Source: Chloranthus sessilifolius
Taxonomy: Eukaryota > Streptophyta > Magnoliopsida > Chloranthales > Chloranthaceae
Length of the DNA stretch: 64,000 nucleotides
Assembly: GCA_021018995.1 (NCBI GenBank)
Contig: CM037590.1
Span: 87,204,097 to 87,268,096 of the forward strand
Direction: 5' to 3'
Shown here: in pieces, positions 48,149-58,726 of the stretch
Numbering within the stretch: position 1 is the first letter of the stretch
Layout: every line of letters starts with the position of its first letter
Notes under the pieces: model-generated
Seen by the model: only the letters and a program-made list of their open reading frames with translations
Told to the model about the DNA's origin: nothing
Database searches by the model: none
Position numbers and translations under genes: made by a program

Positions 48149-49525
48149 TGTAGCATCCCTGATTTTTAGGACGTTAATACACCGATTTAGTGTTTGTGTT
48201 TGACATGGTACACAAGGCACGCCGTGGATTTTAGGAGTATTTTATTTTGTTAGGAGGTTCGATTTTGTGTAGAGAGTGACTATGCATGTGGGCGTGTAAG
48301 TGAACACGCGAACCACGTGATGGCACAACTGTTGGATGGACTTTAAGTTCCATTTTTAGCTTTAGATACAAACTGATACACGTGTTTTAGTGTACGCGCT
48401 TAACACTAAATAAACCCCCAAAAGTATAAAACCAAGAAGCTTTAGGAATGGATCCCCAAAATCCGTGTTGTAAATCTGTGCCATTGCACACGGGCTATGT
48501 GCGCATGTCTGGTATGATGCATTGTGCATGTGTGCAACCTAGAGAGAATTTTCTGTGAAGATAAGATATTAATAAGGTATTATGATAATTAAAAGTAGTT
48601 GGGCCAACTAATTGGGCCGACTATTTGAGCTGACTAATTAGGCCGACTATTTGGACCGACTTTGAACCTTAATTAGGACCTTTAGATAAGTAACAATATT
48701 TACCGACTTGGGTGTGCAAGCTTCACACCAAGCCAAGCCCTTGGATAAGGACTCACACACAAGTTGTGTGTGCTTGCTTCACATGGGAGCATGGCCTTAG
48801 TTAAATAGACAAAGTTTTTTCTGGCAAGCTACTTGCCTTTGAATCGCCTTGCATGAGTTTAGAGAGAAGGATGAGTGTAGATAATTTGCTTCTCATGTGA
48901 GCACTTGCACGTCGAAACCCCGGATTCATGGTTTATCTAGCTTTCACGTGATTTCTTCGCTTCCGATCGTGTGCCATGAGAGATCGTCGATCTTCGACGT
49001 CGTTGAGATCCGTGGGTGAAAGAGAATCCGTCTTCTCCAAAACCATCTTCTTGATTTTGTTTGAGGAACCCAAATCATTTGATCTCCTCGCAATCTCCTT
49101 TTTCCTCAAGTCAAGAGAGCTTTCGATTGTGTCGTTGTACCTCAAGAAGATTGATTTTGACACTATTGCAACCGAAGAAAGGGTTGGATCGGATCATCGG
49201 AGGAAAAGAGGGTTTAGTGCCAATTTCTTCCAAGATCTAACATCGTAGGCATCGCATACGCGAGATTTGAAGGTAAGATTTATGTTTAAAAGTTTAGAAG
49301 TAATTTAGATATGATTTATGGGTGATTAAGGTGCTAGAAAATGAGTTTTGGGTGATTTGGACCAAGGAAGAAGAAGCCCGATGGGTTTTGTGTCTGTCAA
49401 AATCGATCGATCAATTTTCTGAAGCCTGAGATTGTGAAAATTTACTAGAAAAATCAATCTATCGATCAGTTTTTGAATTTGATCAATCAGTGTTGGAAAT
49501 CGATCGATCGAATTTCACTGAGCAT

Positions 49526-49910
49526 GCCGACACTGCTTCAGTATTTTAGCCGTAACTTTCTTCTCTAAACTCTGATTGACACGATTATTGTGGCGTCGAA
49601 AAGAGAATAAAGAGATCTATAACTTTTTTGAATTAATCAACTAATGAATCAAATGTTTTGATGATGAAAATTGATATGGAAGTTAGGCTATGTTTTAAGT
49701 TAGCACGTTTTAACTGAAGTGCCGACACAACTTCGGTATTTTGGCCATAATGTTTTATTCTAAACTCTGACTGATGCAATTCTTGTAGCGTTCTAAAGAG
49801 AACAATGAGCCCTATAATGTTTATGAATTAACAATGATATAAATCAATTGTATTAAGGGTCAAAATTGAGCAGGAATTTTGGTTAAGTTTTAAGTTAGCA
49901 CGAATTTGCC
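49526..49910 (+). repeat. Two ~195-bp diverged tandem repeats
   Basis: gccgacactgcttcagtatt (49526) and gccgacacaacttcggtatt (about 49720) open two units that keep the 'tctaaactctga' and 'ttttaagttagcac' words in order. Confidence 0.7.
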
Positions 49911-50055
49911 CGTTTTCACCTCAGTTTTGAGAAAACACTTAAATATGTCTAAGTTATTAGTGATTAGAGTTAATCCTTGATGCATCATCATATGCTTGTA
50001 ATATAGATTGAGGGCAAAAGCCATCGATAGGACTTAGCTTGGATTCGTGCAACTT

Positions 50056-50137
50056 CGAGGTTAAGGTGGGGAAAAACTTCATACACAATTGCATTTCGAG
50101 GTTAAGGTGGGGAAAAACTTCATACACAATTGCATTT
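50056..50137 (+). repeat. Exact 41-bp tandem duplication
   Basis: Units 50056-50096 and 50097-50137 are identical, so recent. Confidence 0.95.
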
Positions 50138-50499
50138 CGATTTGATTTGTCATAGGTGCTTTGATATGATTGCTCGAAATGTGATAAATTGAACATATTT
50201 GAATTGTATTTAGACTTGTTAAAATATCAAATGCATGTTTGCTTTGAAATATCGACATGTGTATTCGTGTATTTGCCTTAGAACTTTTGAGATATCGAAA
50301 TGTATGTTGCTTTCTACCCTTTTGAAATATCGAACATACGTTTGCTTGAAACAATTTGAAATATCGAAAATGTGTTTTGTTTTGGAATCAGTTGGAGGAT
50401 CGAAAACATTTTGTTTCAAAGTTTTAGAAAGATCGAGTTTGGAATGAAATATCAAACATCAAATAAATAAATCGAACCATAAGTTAAGAAAAATTTAAG

Positions 50500-50918
50500 T
50501 GAACCGCTATGGGCGGATTATAAGTGTGTTGTGGACCACTAAGGGCGGATTATAAGTATATTGTGGACCACTATGGGTAGATTAGAAAGTGTACCGTGGA
50601 CCATTATAGGCGGATTATAAGTAAACTATGGGTCGTTAGGGCAGAATCGAACCGGCACGGTGGGACCTGTGAATCGAATCATCATGGCAGTTAAACTCAT
50701 GAATCAAACTAGCATGGTGGGATATCCGTGAATTGAGCCGACATGGTGGTTAAACCTATGAATTGAACCAGCACGATGGGATATCCATAAATCGAATTGA
50801 CACGGTGGTTAAACCCGTGAATCGAACTGGCACGGCGGGATATCCGTGAATCGAATTGGTACGACAGTAAATCCATGAATCGAACCGGCACAGTGGGATA
50901 TCCGTGAATCGACTATGT
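50500..50918 (+). repeat. Two adjacent minisatellites
   Basis: 50500-50635: about four ~33-bp units with 'gtggaccactatgggcgga'. 50647-50918: about nine units of 29-30 bp alternating between 'gaatcgaaccggcacgg' plus 'gggatatccgt' and 'gaattgacacggtggtt' plus 'aaacc', a ~59-bp dimer. Confidence 0.85.
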
Positions 50919-51259
50919 AAGTTATAGACTCCCAAATTTGGTGCAAGGCTCGATCGAGACATCCTTCGAGAAAGGTGCACCCTCAAGCTTTTGATAACAT
51001 CTCCCACACCCTTAGGAACCTTCCCAAACCCCAACCCGTAGAAACCTCTCTGAACCCTTAGTTAACCCTCTCGGGCCATGGTTAAAGAGAGACGTATCAG
51101 GGCTGGCAGGGACCTCAGCAAAGATTGAATCTTATACCATTAAAAAGTAGAGGTTCCCAGCTTTCCAACAAGCCAAAAATCACCTCAATCCGAGTTGTGC
51201 TTCAAAAGTTACGGCAACCCGTAGAATGTTCGAAAACTGCACCTATCTAGGGCATTCTT

Positions 51260-51360
51260 GGAGTGTGTATTACACACGCCAAGCCATTTTTTCCCAGCGG
51301 GCTCTAAACTTTTAGGACACTATAGCTAAGCTTGGTGTGTGTAATACACATGCCAAGCTT
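51260..51360 (+). promoter_or_regulatory. Palindromic GTGTGTAATACACACGCC words in E LTR
   Basis: GTGTGTATTACACACGCCAA (51267) and GTGTGTAATACACATGCCAA (51337), about 300 bp upstream of the TATA box at 51636. The same word recurs inside E at 53040-53225. Confidence 0.65.
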
Positions 51361-51635
51361 TGCTACAGTAACCTCTGGTTTTTGCCCGAATTTTACTTTT
51401 AGGGTTTGACTTGTTGGCCATCTCAATGTTTAGGGTGGGTTTCATTAGGACTGTTGCACCCCTGACTACCCTATTTGCACCCTCTAGTCATTTCAAACCT
51501 TGCCCTATCATCTACCATTGAAACCCATTGCCCACTTTTCCAAGCTCTCAAAATCTTAGGAAACCTTAGATTGGAAGATTACCTAATTGCTAACCCTAAT
51601 TAGCACTTAAGTACACCTTAACCCTCACTTTTCCC

Positions 51636-51643
51636 TATAAATA
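51636..51643 (+). promoter_or_regulatory. TATA box of E LTR
   Basis: tataaata in ttccctataaataaagagcc. Confidence 0.6.
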
Positions 51644-52297
51644 AAGAGCCATCCCTCCCTTTACAAAGGCTTGAAAAAATTTCAAAAGAGAGAAAAGACT
51701 AAGAGATCCTTTCCCCCCTTTGGCGCACCAAACCCATAAAAATTCAAGAATTCCAAAACCACCTTTGAGCCCTATATTCCATAAAAAACCCTTCAGTTTA
51801 GGTGAGAGCTACCCCCTAGCCCTCCTCTCCTACCCCTTAGCTAGCAAGCTTTAGAGGTTATAACCCACTCTTCCATCATTCAAGCCATCGGAAGCTCATC
51901 AAGTGCACCTATGCGAAGGTCCACAAGTGTACGACAAGGGTCCAAGGATTCAAGCTGTTACGCCGCCAAACTTTTTTTATTTACAGAGAGCTTAATAGGA
52001 TCATAGTGCTTTCAGGCAAAAGGAAGTGTTGTTTTATTTTATTGTCATTTAAGCCATAAGTAAAGACCGCTTCCGAGCGGGTTGATCGGGTGCCTAACAC
52101 CTTCCCGATCGATAATCGAAGCCCCTACCCAAGAGCCTTTGGCGTGAATCGGTTAATCAGAGTCATATTTAGCACTTCGGTGCATTTCATATTGATTTGA
52201 GGGTTCCAAGGACCCAAAAGCTCTGGGTGGCGACTCTATAGTTTTCACCGGAGCTCATTGTCACGACGGGTTTGATAAAAATCCACAGTTTCACAGA

Positions 52298-52315
52298 TGG
52301 CGACTCTGCTAGGGA
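52298..52315 (+). other. Primer-binding site of E
   Basis: TGGCGACTCTGCTAGGGA, close to the tRNA-Arg-type site of Tat/Ogre elements (one or two changes). Confidence 0.7.
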
Positions 52316-53383
52316 GTAGCTAATAGAACTTCCCCTTGAAATTTGACATTTTTCTTTACTTTTACTAACACTTGGCTATTTTCCCTTGGTTTCACTCACC
52401 CCTACTTTTTCGTCATTTGCGTGCCTTAGCCGATTGGCGGGCCTACTTGTGCATCGTCCTTACTTTCCTTTACTTTCCCGCCATTTACATCTCTTAGCTG
52501 ATAGGCAAGCTTACTTGAACATTTACAAGCCTTAGTCGTTTGGCGGGCCTACGTGAGTATTTAATTTATTGCAATCATATCCTACCAGTGGATGTCGGCC
52601 CGTAGAGGCGGCACGGGACCCTCACCCCCCATTTTTGAACTTTTAAGCAAACTCCCTAAAAAATTAAAGTTAAAATTGAACCAAGAGGAAGACTTAATTG
52701 AATTTTTATGAGGGTAGATTTTACATGGGTTGGGATTTCTAGGCAAAGATACAAACACCCGGTTCTTCGTAAGGCGGCAGCCCGTAGTGGTGATGATCCT
52801 GAAAAGTACCACCCCATCCAGTCTCTAAGAAGGCATTTGCACTGGATGTATATAGGGTGGGTAATCGATCTTGTTACAAAGCTTAAAACCCTTCGGGAGT
52901 GCATTTAGTTGCCCCAAATCAAACCTTGTATCCCTAGGTTCGGTGACGAGGGATCCGTTATAACAAGGAAGTCACTCCCCGAAAGCATCGCTTCCAAGAA
53001 AGCCAACAAAAAGGACCAATTTCGAACTCGCTGTTCTGCTGTGTATATAACTATACACTCTGTTTATACTTGGCGCGTGTAATAGACACGCGAAGCTTAA
53101 TTTTCTCAGGTTTGCTTTCGCGTGTATATTACACACGCCAAGCTAAATCAGACCAGAGTCAGCCTGGCGTGTATAATACACATGCCAAGATAAATTCTCC
53201 ATAATTTTGCCTGACGCATATAATAGGCATGTCAAGCCTGCCCTGGGTTAGGCAGCCTGAGTCTGAGGCCCATTCTCACTTTACCGAGTCCCCTGCTTAG
53301 TGGTTTAGCACCTCTAATAGGTCCCACACTATTCGACACCCAATACGCCATCGCCAGTCAAAAGAGGGCAACTTCTTATTGAC
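52316..53383 (+). other. Leader of E
   Basis: Over 1 kb before gag. A 66-codon frame (52708-52908; SLRRHLHWMYIGW) is unrecognised; Ogre-type elements can carry an extra ORF here. 53040-53225 holds four GTGTATAATACACACGCC-type words. Confidence 0.45.
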
Positions 53384-54760
53384 TTGCTCCGGGGGATCGG
53401 GTTGTTTGTGTTGATTCCCGTACCTTCAATAGATCAAAGGGTTCCCCTTTTTACTCTTCTGAAGTATATCAAGATCCCGCCGTGGGAGTTATTTAGGGTA
53501 CAAATACCATCCGAAATGGGAATTCGAGGGCCCCGAAATTTTTTATCACAAAAATCAAACTTACCAAATTTTCTAATAAACCAAAAACCCAAAAAGAAGG
53601 AAAAAACCAAAAAAATTGTGGTGCCGGCACCACGGCATCGCCTTACCCCTCGTCGTCCCGCAGAGGCAGAAGGAGGAAACTTTATGACCCCCATCCGAGG
53701 CACTCGTACCCAACCCACCGCCAAGCCATGTCATGGGCAGTGGATCCGGCATATGCCGATCCCGATTCATCCCCGCCACATTCCCCAACTCATTCCCATG
53801 CGGAAGATACTTTCACATCCATACCCCTCACCCAATCCCCATTTACCGCCACTGGACCCATCGGTGCACCCATTTTCCCGTCCACCACCGCTCAAAACAT
53901 CCAAAATCTAACACCCCATTCCCCCTCATTTTCTTAAGCCATGCCCCTTCCCCCCTCCATGGCCATTCCAAACCCATCACATCCTTCATCCACATTCACC
54001 CAAAATCCACCCTATATGTCACGATATGCTTTCCCCGCCGCAACCCCAAATTCATCCCATCTTCTTACCACATGAAACATACCCCCCTCATCCCCATTTA
54101 ATCCAAACATACCACACTCTTTCACCCAAGTCATGAACAATCCTCCCATATCCATTTCACATCCTTCCTCTAATCCCAATCCATCGTACATCCCCCCGTC
54201 CACCCAAGTTATGACCGATTTTACTCGGGTCATGCCCGATTTTACCCGGGTCATGCCCAATTCTTCCCATATGCCCACCCCATCCATGCCCCATGCTCCA
54301 CCTCCATCAGATATGCCCTATTTACCCATCCCACCACCCAATCCGATGGCCATGATGGATGAGATGTGGAAGGCCTATAATACATGAAAGGCTTCACAGG
54401 ATAGCCTCCCTCACCCACCCCTCACAAGCCCACTTCATACATTCCTGCATCTCCATGCCCCTCTTTCACAAAGTTCTCACCAACCCCCTATCATCAATAC
54501 CATTCAAGGATGCCTAATGGCCCAGACCCACCAAGGCCCAAATGCCCAAACCCACCGAGGCCCAATGGGTCAAACCCACCAAGGCTCAATGGCCTAAACC
54601 CACCAAGGCCCAATGCTTAAACCCATCCAAATTCCTTACCCTATATCCAACCGAAGAAGGCCCAAACCTTCATAACCATACCCTCCACAATTCTCTCAAT
54701 ATCCCACTCACACACAACCCTCATACCCGACCTTAGGCAAGAACCTGGTACCTACCCTTA
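53384..54760 (+). pseudogene. Pro-rich N-terminal extension of gag (E)
   Basis: Very Pro/His/Ser-rich frames, including a peptide repeat around QTHQGPM at 54516-54615. Frameshifts and stops. Variable Pro-rich N-termini are common in Tat-type gag; assignment rests on position and composition. Confidence 0.45.
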
Positions 54761-55079
54761 ATCAACCCCAATTCACCCACTCCCATGCACCTCAAGGCCA
54801 TCCCCAAGTATCCCTCCAAGCCCAATGGCTCACCAAGTCTTAAACCAAAATCCAACTCCTACTCATCCCATCACCACACAGAATTTCCCTCACATGCAAT
54901 GGTCCAACCTGACACCCATTAAGTTCATTGAGCACCAATAAGAGAATCTTACCCTCACTCCACCTTATGTAGATCCACAATATTAGGAGGATGAGATCAA
55001 GAACAGTAGAGCTTACACAGGGGCACTCACCAGTAACAATCCTCCACCAGTAATCACCAACCCCCTAGCAACATAAAGT

Positions 55080-56477
55080 GAATGGTGGCCGACCTTGAAA
55101 AGGCAGCCTCGTTGTCTAAGGAGTTGGAATAGCTAAAAGAACAACTAGACAAGATCCAAAAACAATTAATAAAAATGGGCGGAGCTGAGATCCATGCCAC
55201 GAACTTTTCCAATTTGTGCCTATTCTCTGAAGCGCCCTTACCCCTAAAATGCAAAGTACCAATCTTCGATAAATATAACGGCACGGGGAACCCCATTGCA
55301 CATCTCAAGTCCTACTGTGGGAACATGTGCAAGTACGGGGGAGATGAGCGTTTGCTCAAAAAGGTCTTTCAAAAGAGCCTCATGGGTCTCGCTTTGATTT
55401 GAGGTGGTTCACTTCTTTGGAACCTTCCATGATCAAAATGTGGAAGGATCTGACCCACCAATTCCAAGAGTAATATGTCTACAACATAGACATTGAACCT
55501 CGTAAGTCAGATTTAGCTCACTTAAAACAAAAACCCGACGAGACATTAAACGACTACCTTGGGCGGTGGAGAGCATTGGCATCTCAGGTCCGGAACAGAA
55601 TACCTGATGATGAGCAAATCGAGATGATTTCGAAGAACACCCTACCGATCATTTAAGACTTCCTAGTATACCAATAGCAATCCAGCTTTGCCAATTTGGT
55701 AAAAAATGCCAACCATTGTGAGGACGCAATCAGAGAAGGGCGTTTGAGCAAGAATTGGTCCGGTGGGGCCAGTGGGGTTTGGACGTTCACTAAATAAAGG
55801 AACGTTAAAAGAATTGGGGCAGATATACAGACGGTCATAAATACGTGACCCAATACCAGCATAACCCCATTCCAATTTAAAGCAGCACAACCAGCTCTAG
55901 TCTAAAGCGAGCTGATACAAAGAGCTGGAAATGGGCAAGGGGCACCCCTCTAGGATAGTCTCTGAACATCTTGTTGCCGTTATTAATCGAGAAAGGTTTG
56001 GTCACTGCACTCCAGCCATGGCCTCCTCCTAATTCTATTATGAGGAATTACAACCTAAATACCCATTGTAATTTCTATCAAGGACTAGGCCACCCAACTG
56101 ATCGCTGCTTCCCTTTGAAGCACGCAATACAAGACTTGATAGAAGCTGGTAAGATCATCCCTTCAGCACTTCCCCGAGTCAATCAGCATGCCAACATTCA
56201 CCAGGTGTCGCTACCCCCACACCCACCAGGAGGGGCAGGCCTAAGATCGACTATCAGCACACTGGAAGAAGATAATGAGGTGTTTGATCCGTTAGATTAT
56301 ATCCACACCAAGGGAGATGTTATAGCACCGCTGCGGAGAAATAAGAAAGATAGAAGTATTGGGGTGATTGAACTCTTGAATTTGGTTGATTACTTTCCTA
56401 ACCCCACACCACAAACAGAACCCTTGGATCTAGGGCCTATTTTCCATTGTCAGCTCCCGTCAACTATGCACAAATGA
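55080..56477 (+). pseudogene. Tat-type gag core (E)
   Basis: 55175-55400 contains CKVPIFDKYNGTGNPIAHL and FQKSL, the start of the plant gypsy gag capsid; 55500-55640 gives DIEPRKSDL and LNDYLGRWRALASQV. The zinc-binding end CNFYQGLGHPTDRCFPLKHA lies at 56071-56130, followed by IQDLIEAGKI. Stops at several points. Forms the particle in an active element. Confidence 0.8.
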
Positions 56478-57102
56478 ATTCCTATCAACCGTACATAGTC
56501 ACACCCGCCAACTACCCACTGGCCAATTGTGTCCCCTATTCCTCACCATTACCAATCACTTATCAATGGCCTACCACTGCCATATCACCCCCCATATAGT
56601 CCGCCACCACCCCTAATAACTCCCTTTGGCCCACCTTCTCCACTCTTCCAGAAATTAACCAGGTATTGCCCACCTTCCCAAGCCATTGGTACAAACCCAT
56701 CAAGTACCCACCATCAGTCCTTTCTAGATACCAAGACTAACTTATGATCATCATCAAGTCTCGCTTAGCTATGAATAAACAGATGTCAATACTGGTAGCA
56801 ATAGGGAAGGAGCGGTTGATTTTATCACCAGGTCAGGGAAGATCTCCAAACAACCAGATGCACCGGCACTAGCGTCAGCCCGACCAGAGGGGAAGAAAGA
56901 TGCTACGGCAGTAAACCCATTTGAAAAGATGAGCCTAGAGCACATACTTGAGACTCAGCTAAGGAGAATGTTGACCCATATCACAATCTGGGATCTGTTA
57001 ATGACATCCCCACTCCATTCCTAAGCTCTGATGGGGACATTAAAGAATGCACATGTGTCTCTTCAAGTGAGTCCAGATGAAGTCGGGTAGATAATCGGGC
57101 AG
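56478..57102 (+). pseudogene. Gag-protease linker (E)
   Basis: Pro-rich to 56750; 56935-57060 gives FEKMSLEHILETQLRRM and a MTSPLHS word, typical of the segment before Tat-type protease. Broken by stops. Confidence 0.55.
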
Positions 57103-57771
57103 GTGATGGCTCCCAATGCCATCTCTTTTTCGACTGCCAATTTATCAGAGGAGGGAAATAATCATTCTAAATCCCTCAATATCATTGTAGAAGCTGGAAA
57201 CATGATAATCTCATTAGTATTAATTGACAATGGGTCTGCTTTAAATGTGTGTCCTCTAAGAACAACTATAAAGATAGGGGTAGATCCTTGTATGTTAAGG
57301 CCGACAAAAATTAGCGCCATAGGTTTTTATAACACGAGGAGAGAGATAATCGGGGAAGTTGATCTTGAGCTTGTAATTGGGCCAATGACCTTCTCCAGAC
57401 TGTTCCAAGTAATGGACATTAAGTCCTCCTTTAACCTGTTATTAGGGCGCCCTTGGTTACATGAAATCGGGGCAATACCGTCAACATTGCATCAGAAGCT
57501 CAAATTTGTGTCTGGGCAGAAGATCATCACCATCGTAGGTGAAGGGCATGATAAAAAGGAGAAAGTCACCCACAACATTGAGAACCCCAAAGTGCTAGAT
57601 ATTCCACACACGATCGAGGATACAGACCTCCACAGCTTCGAGTATGAGGTATCAGTGGTAATCTCAGAGCCCCTAGAAAGCATCACATTGAAAGCCGGGG
57701 GTGGAATGGTTGCGGCTGTGGCCATGCTCCAGAAATGGGGCTATCAGAAAGGTAAGGGGCTGGGACCTTGA
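57103..57771 (+). pseudogene. Aspartic protease with G-patch (E)
   Basis: 222 open codons. Active-site loop LIDNGSALNVCPL at about 57220 (DNG, as usual in this lineage, instead of DSG/DTG), second conserved part FQVMDIKSSFNLLLGRPWLH at about 57403-57465. The last 30 residues, MVAAVAMLQKWGYQKGKGLG, form a G-patch, an RNA-binding glycine motif attached to protease in some retroelements. This is the best preserved pol-type frame in the window, though its start and flanks are broken. Confidence 0.85.
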
Positions 57772-58726
57772 TTACAAGGCAGAAGAGAGCCAGTTAGGGG
57801 CAAGGGTGCCCAGCAAGTAAGATTTGTGTTACGTTATAAGCCCACCGAAGAAGAAGTCAGAGAGGCGAAGGAGAATGCCCAAGCAATTGCTGCAGCAAAA
57901 GCCCAGGCAATCAATTTAGAAGAGGAACCCCTCCCTAGATCTCACATCAGAGAGACATTTGTAAGCGTAGGGATCGTGAAGATCAATCAAAATGGGGAAA
58001 CACATTTAACCCCACACAAACCAGCAGCCCCCGTCCACCCTACCATTCCTCAAATTATCCCTCCCAAACTGGAAGTAGACTAGCAGCTTTGTCCCTCTTT
58101 GAGGAAGAATTTTCTATACCTGCATAATCTCTCCTTGTGGTAAACCACCACAGGACCTTCCTGCAGTTTGAGGATAGAGTCTCAGACAAACCCAGGATCC
58201 ACATGATGGAAGTCGACTCTGAAGAATTATATCAGTCAACCCCCTCCATCCAAATAGGTAAAGGAGAAGTACCACAGGTACGTAATTGGGCATCTGTGCC
58301 CCAAACTCTGAAAGCGGCAAGTGGTTTGAACTTCGGTGCCCGTTTGCAAAAAAAAAAAAACCTATAAAAAGTGAGATGAGCCCTTGGCAGGCAATACAAT
58401 GTATGTATAGGGACTCGCTATGCCAAGAGCCCATTTCCGAAGAAAACAAAAATCCCAAAAACATAGAAAAAATGCAAAAACAAAAAATATTGTCTTTCAA
58501 AATTATGAATAAAGTCAAAGAAAAAGATGTCTTAATCAAAATCCCCGTCCCACATGAAATCGACCCCTTTTCTATAAAAATACAAGAAGAGGTAGGAGTC
58601 ACGAGTCTGGACGAAGAAATACCTACTGAGGAGCTCCCCAATGAACTCCTTGAGTGGATATTTGACTTTGAGCATGGTCTGTTGGTTTGGATTTTAAGTG
58701 CTTGCTACTGACTTTATTGGAGACAG
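57772..58726 (+). pseudogene. Linker after protease (E), cut by D
   Basis: Charged frame 57826-58081 (EEEVREAKENAQA), then fragments 58137-58367 and 58286-58711 in different frames. RT motifs have not begun when D interrupts. A-run at 58348-58360. Confidence 0.5.

Larger units (their letters stand above)
48149..52295 (+). repeat. Candidate 5' LTR of E (4.1 kb)
   Basis: TG at 48149 directly after the conserved module of C; CA at 52295 just before the primer site. TATA box 51636-51643 with the usual leader after it. Contains minisatellites at 49526-50918. No second LTR is in the window for comparison, and 48149-51000 could instead be a separate chromovirus-type LTR. Confidence 0.45.
48149..58726 (+). 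mobile_element. Element E: Tat/Ogre-like Ty3/gypsy element, 5' part
   Basis: Long 5' LTR candidate, tRNA-Arg-type primer site (52298-52315), long leader, gag with N-terminal extension, protease with G-patch. RT, RNase H and integrase would lie downstream but D cuts the element at 58726. Confidence 0.7.

Noticed and set aside
48976..49248. 90-codon basic frame in the E LTR
   Set aside because: Lies inside the candidate LTR upstream of its TATA box, both strands are open, no domain recognised.
51078..51100. Methionine-tRNA primer site (gtatcagggctgg) of a chromovirus
   Set aside because: Only partly like TATCAGAGC and no LTR end just before it; the tRNA-Arg-type site at 52298 is better supported.
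53573..53788. Minus-strand frames opposite the E gag extension
   Set aside because: Shadow of the Pro-rich plus-strand frame.
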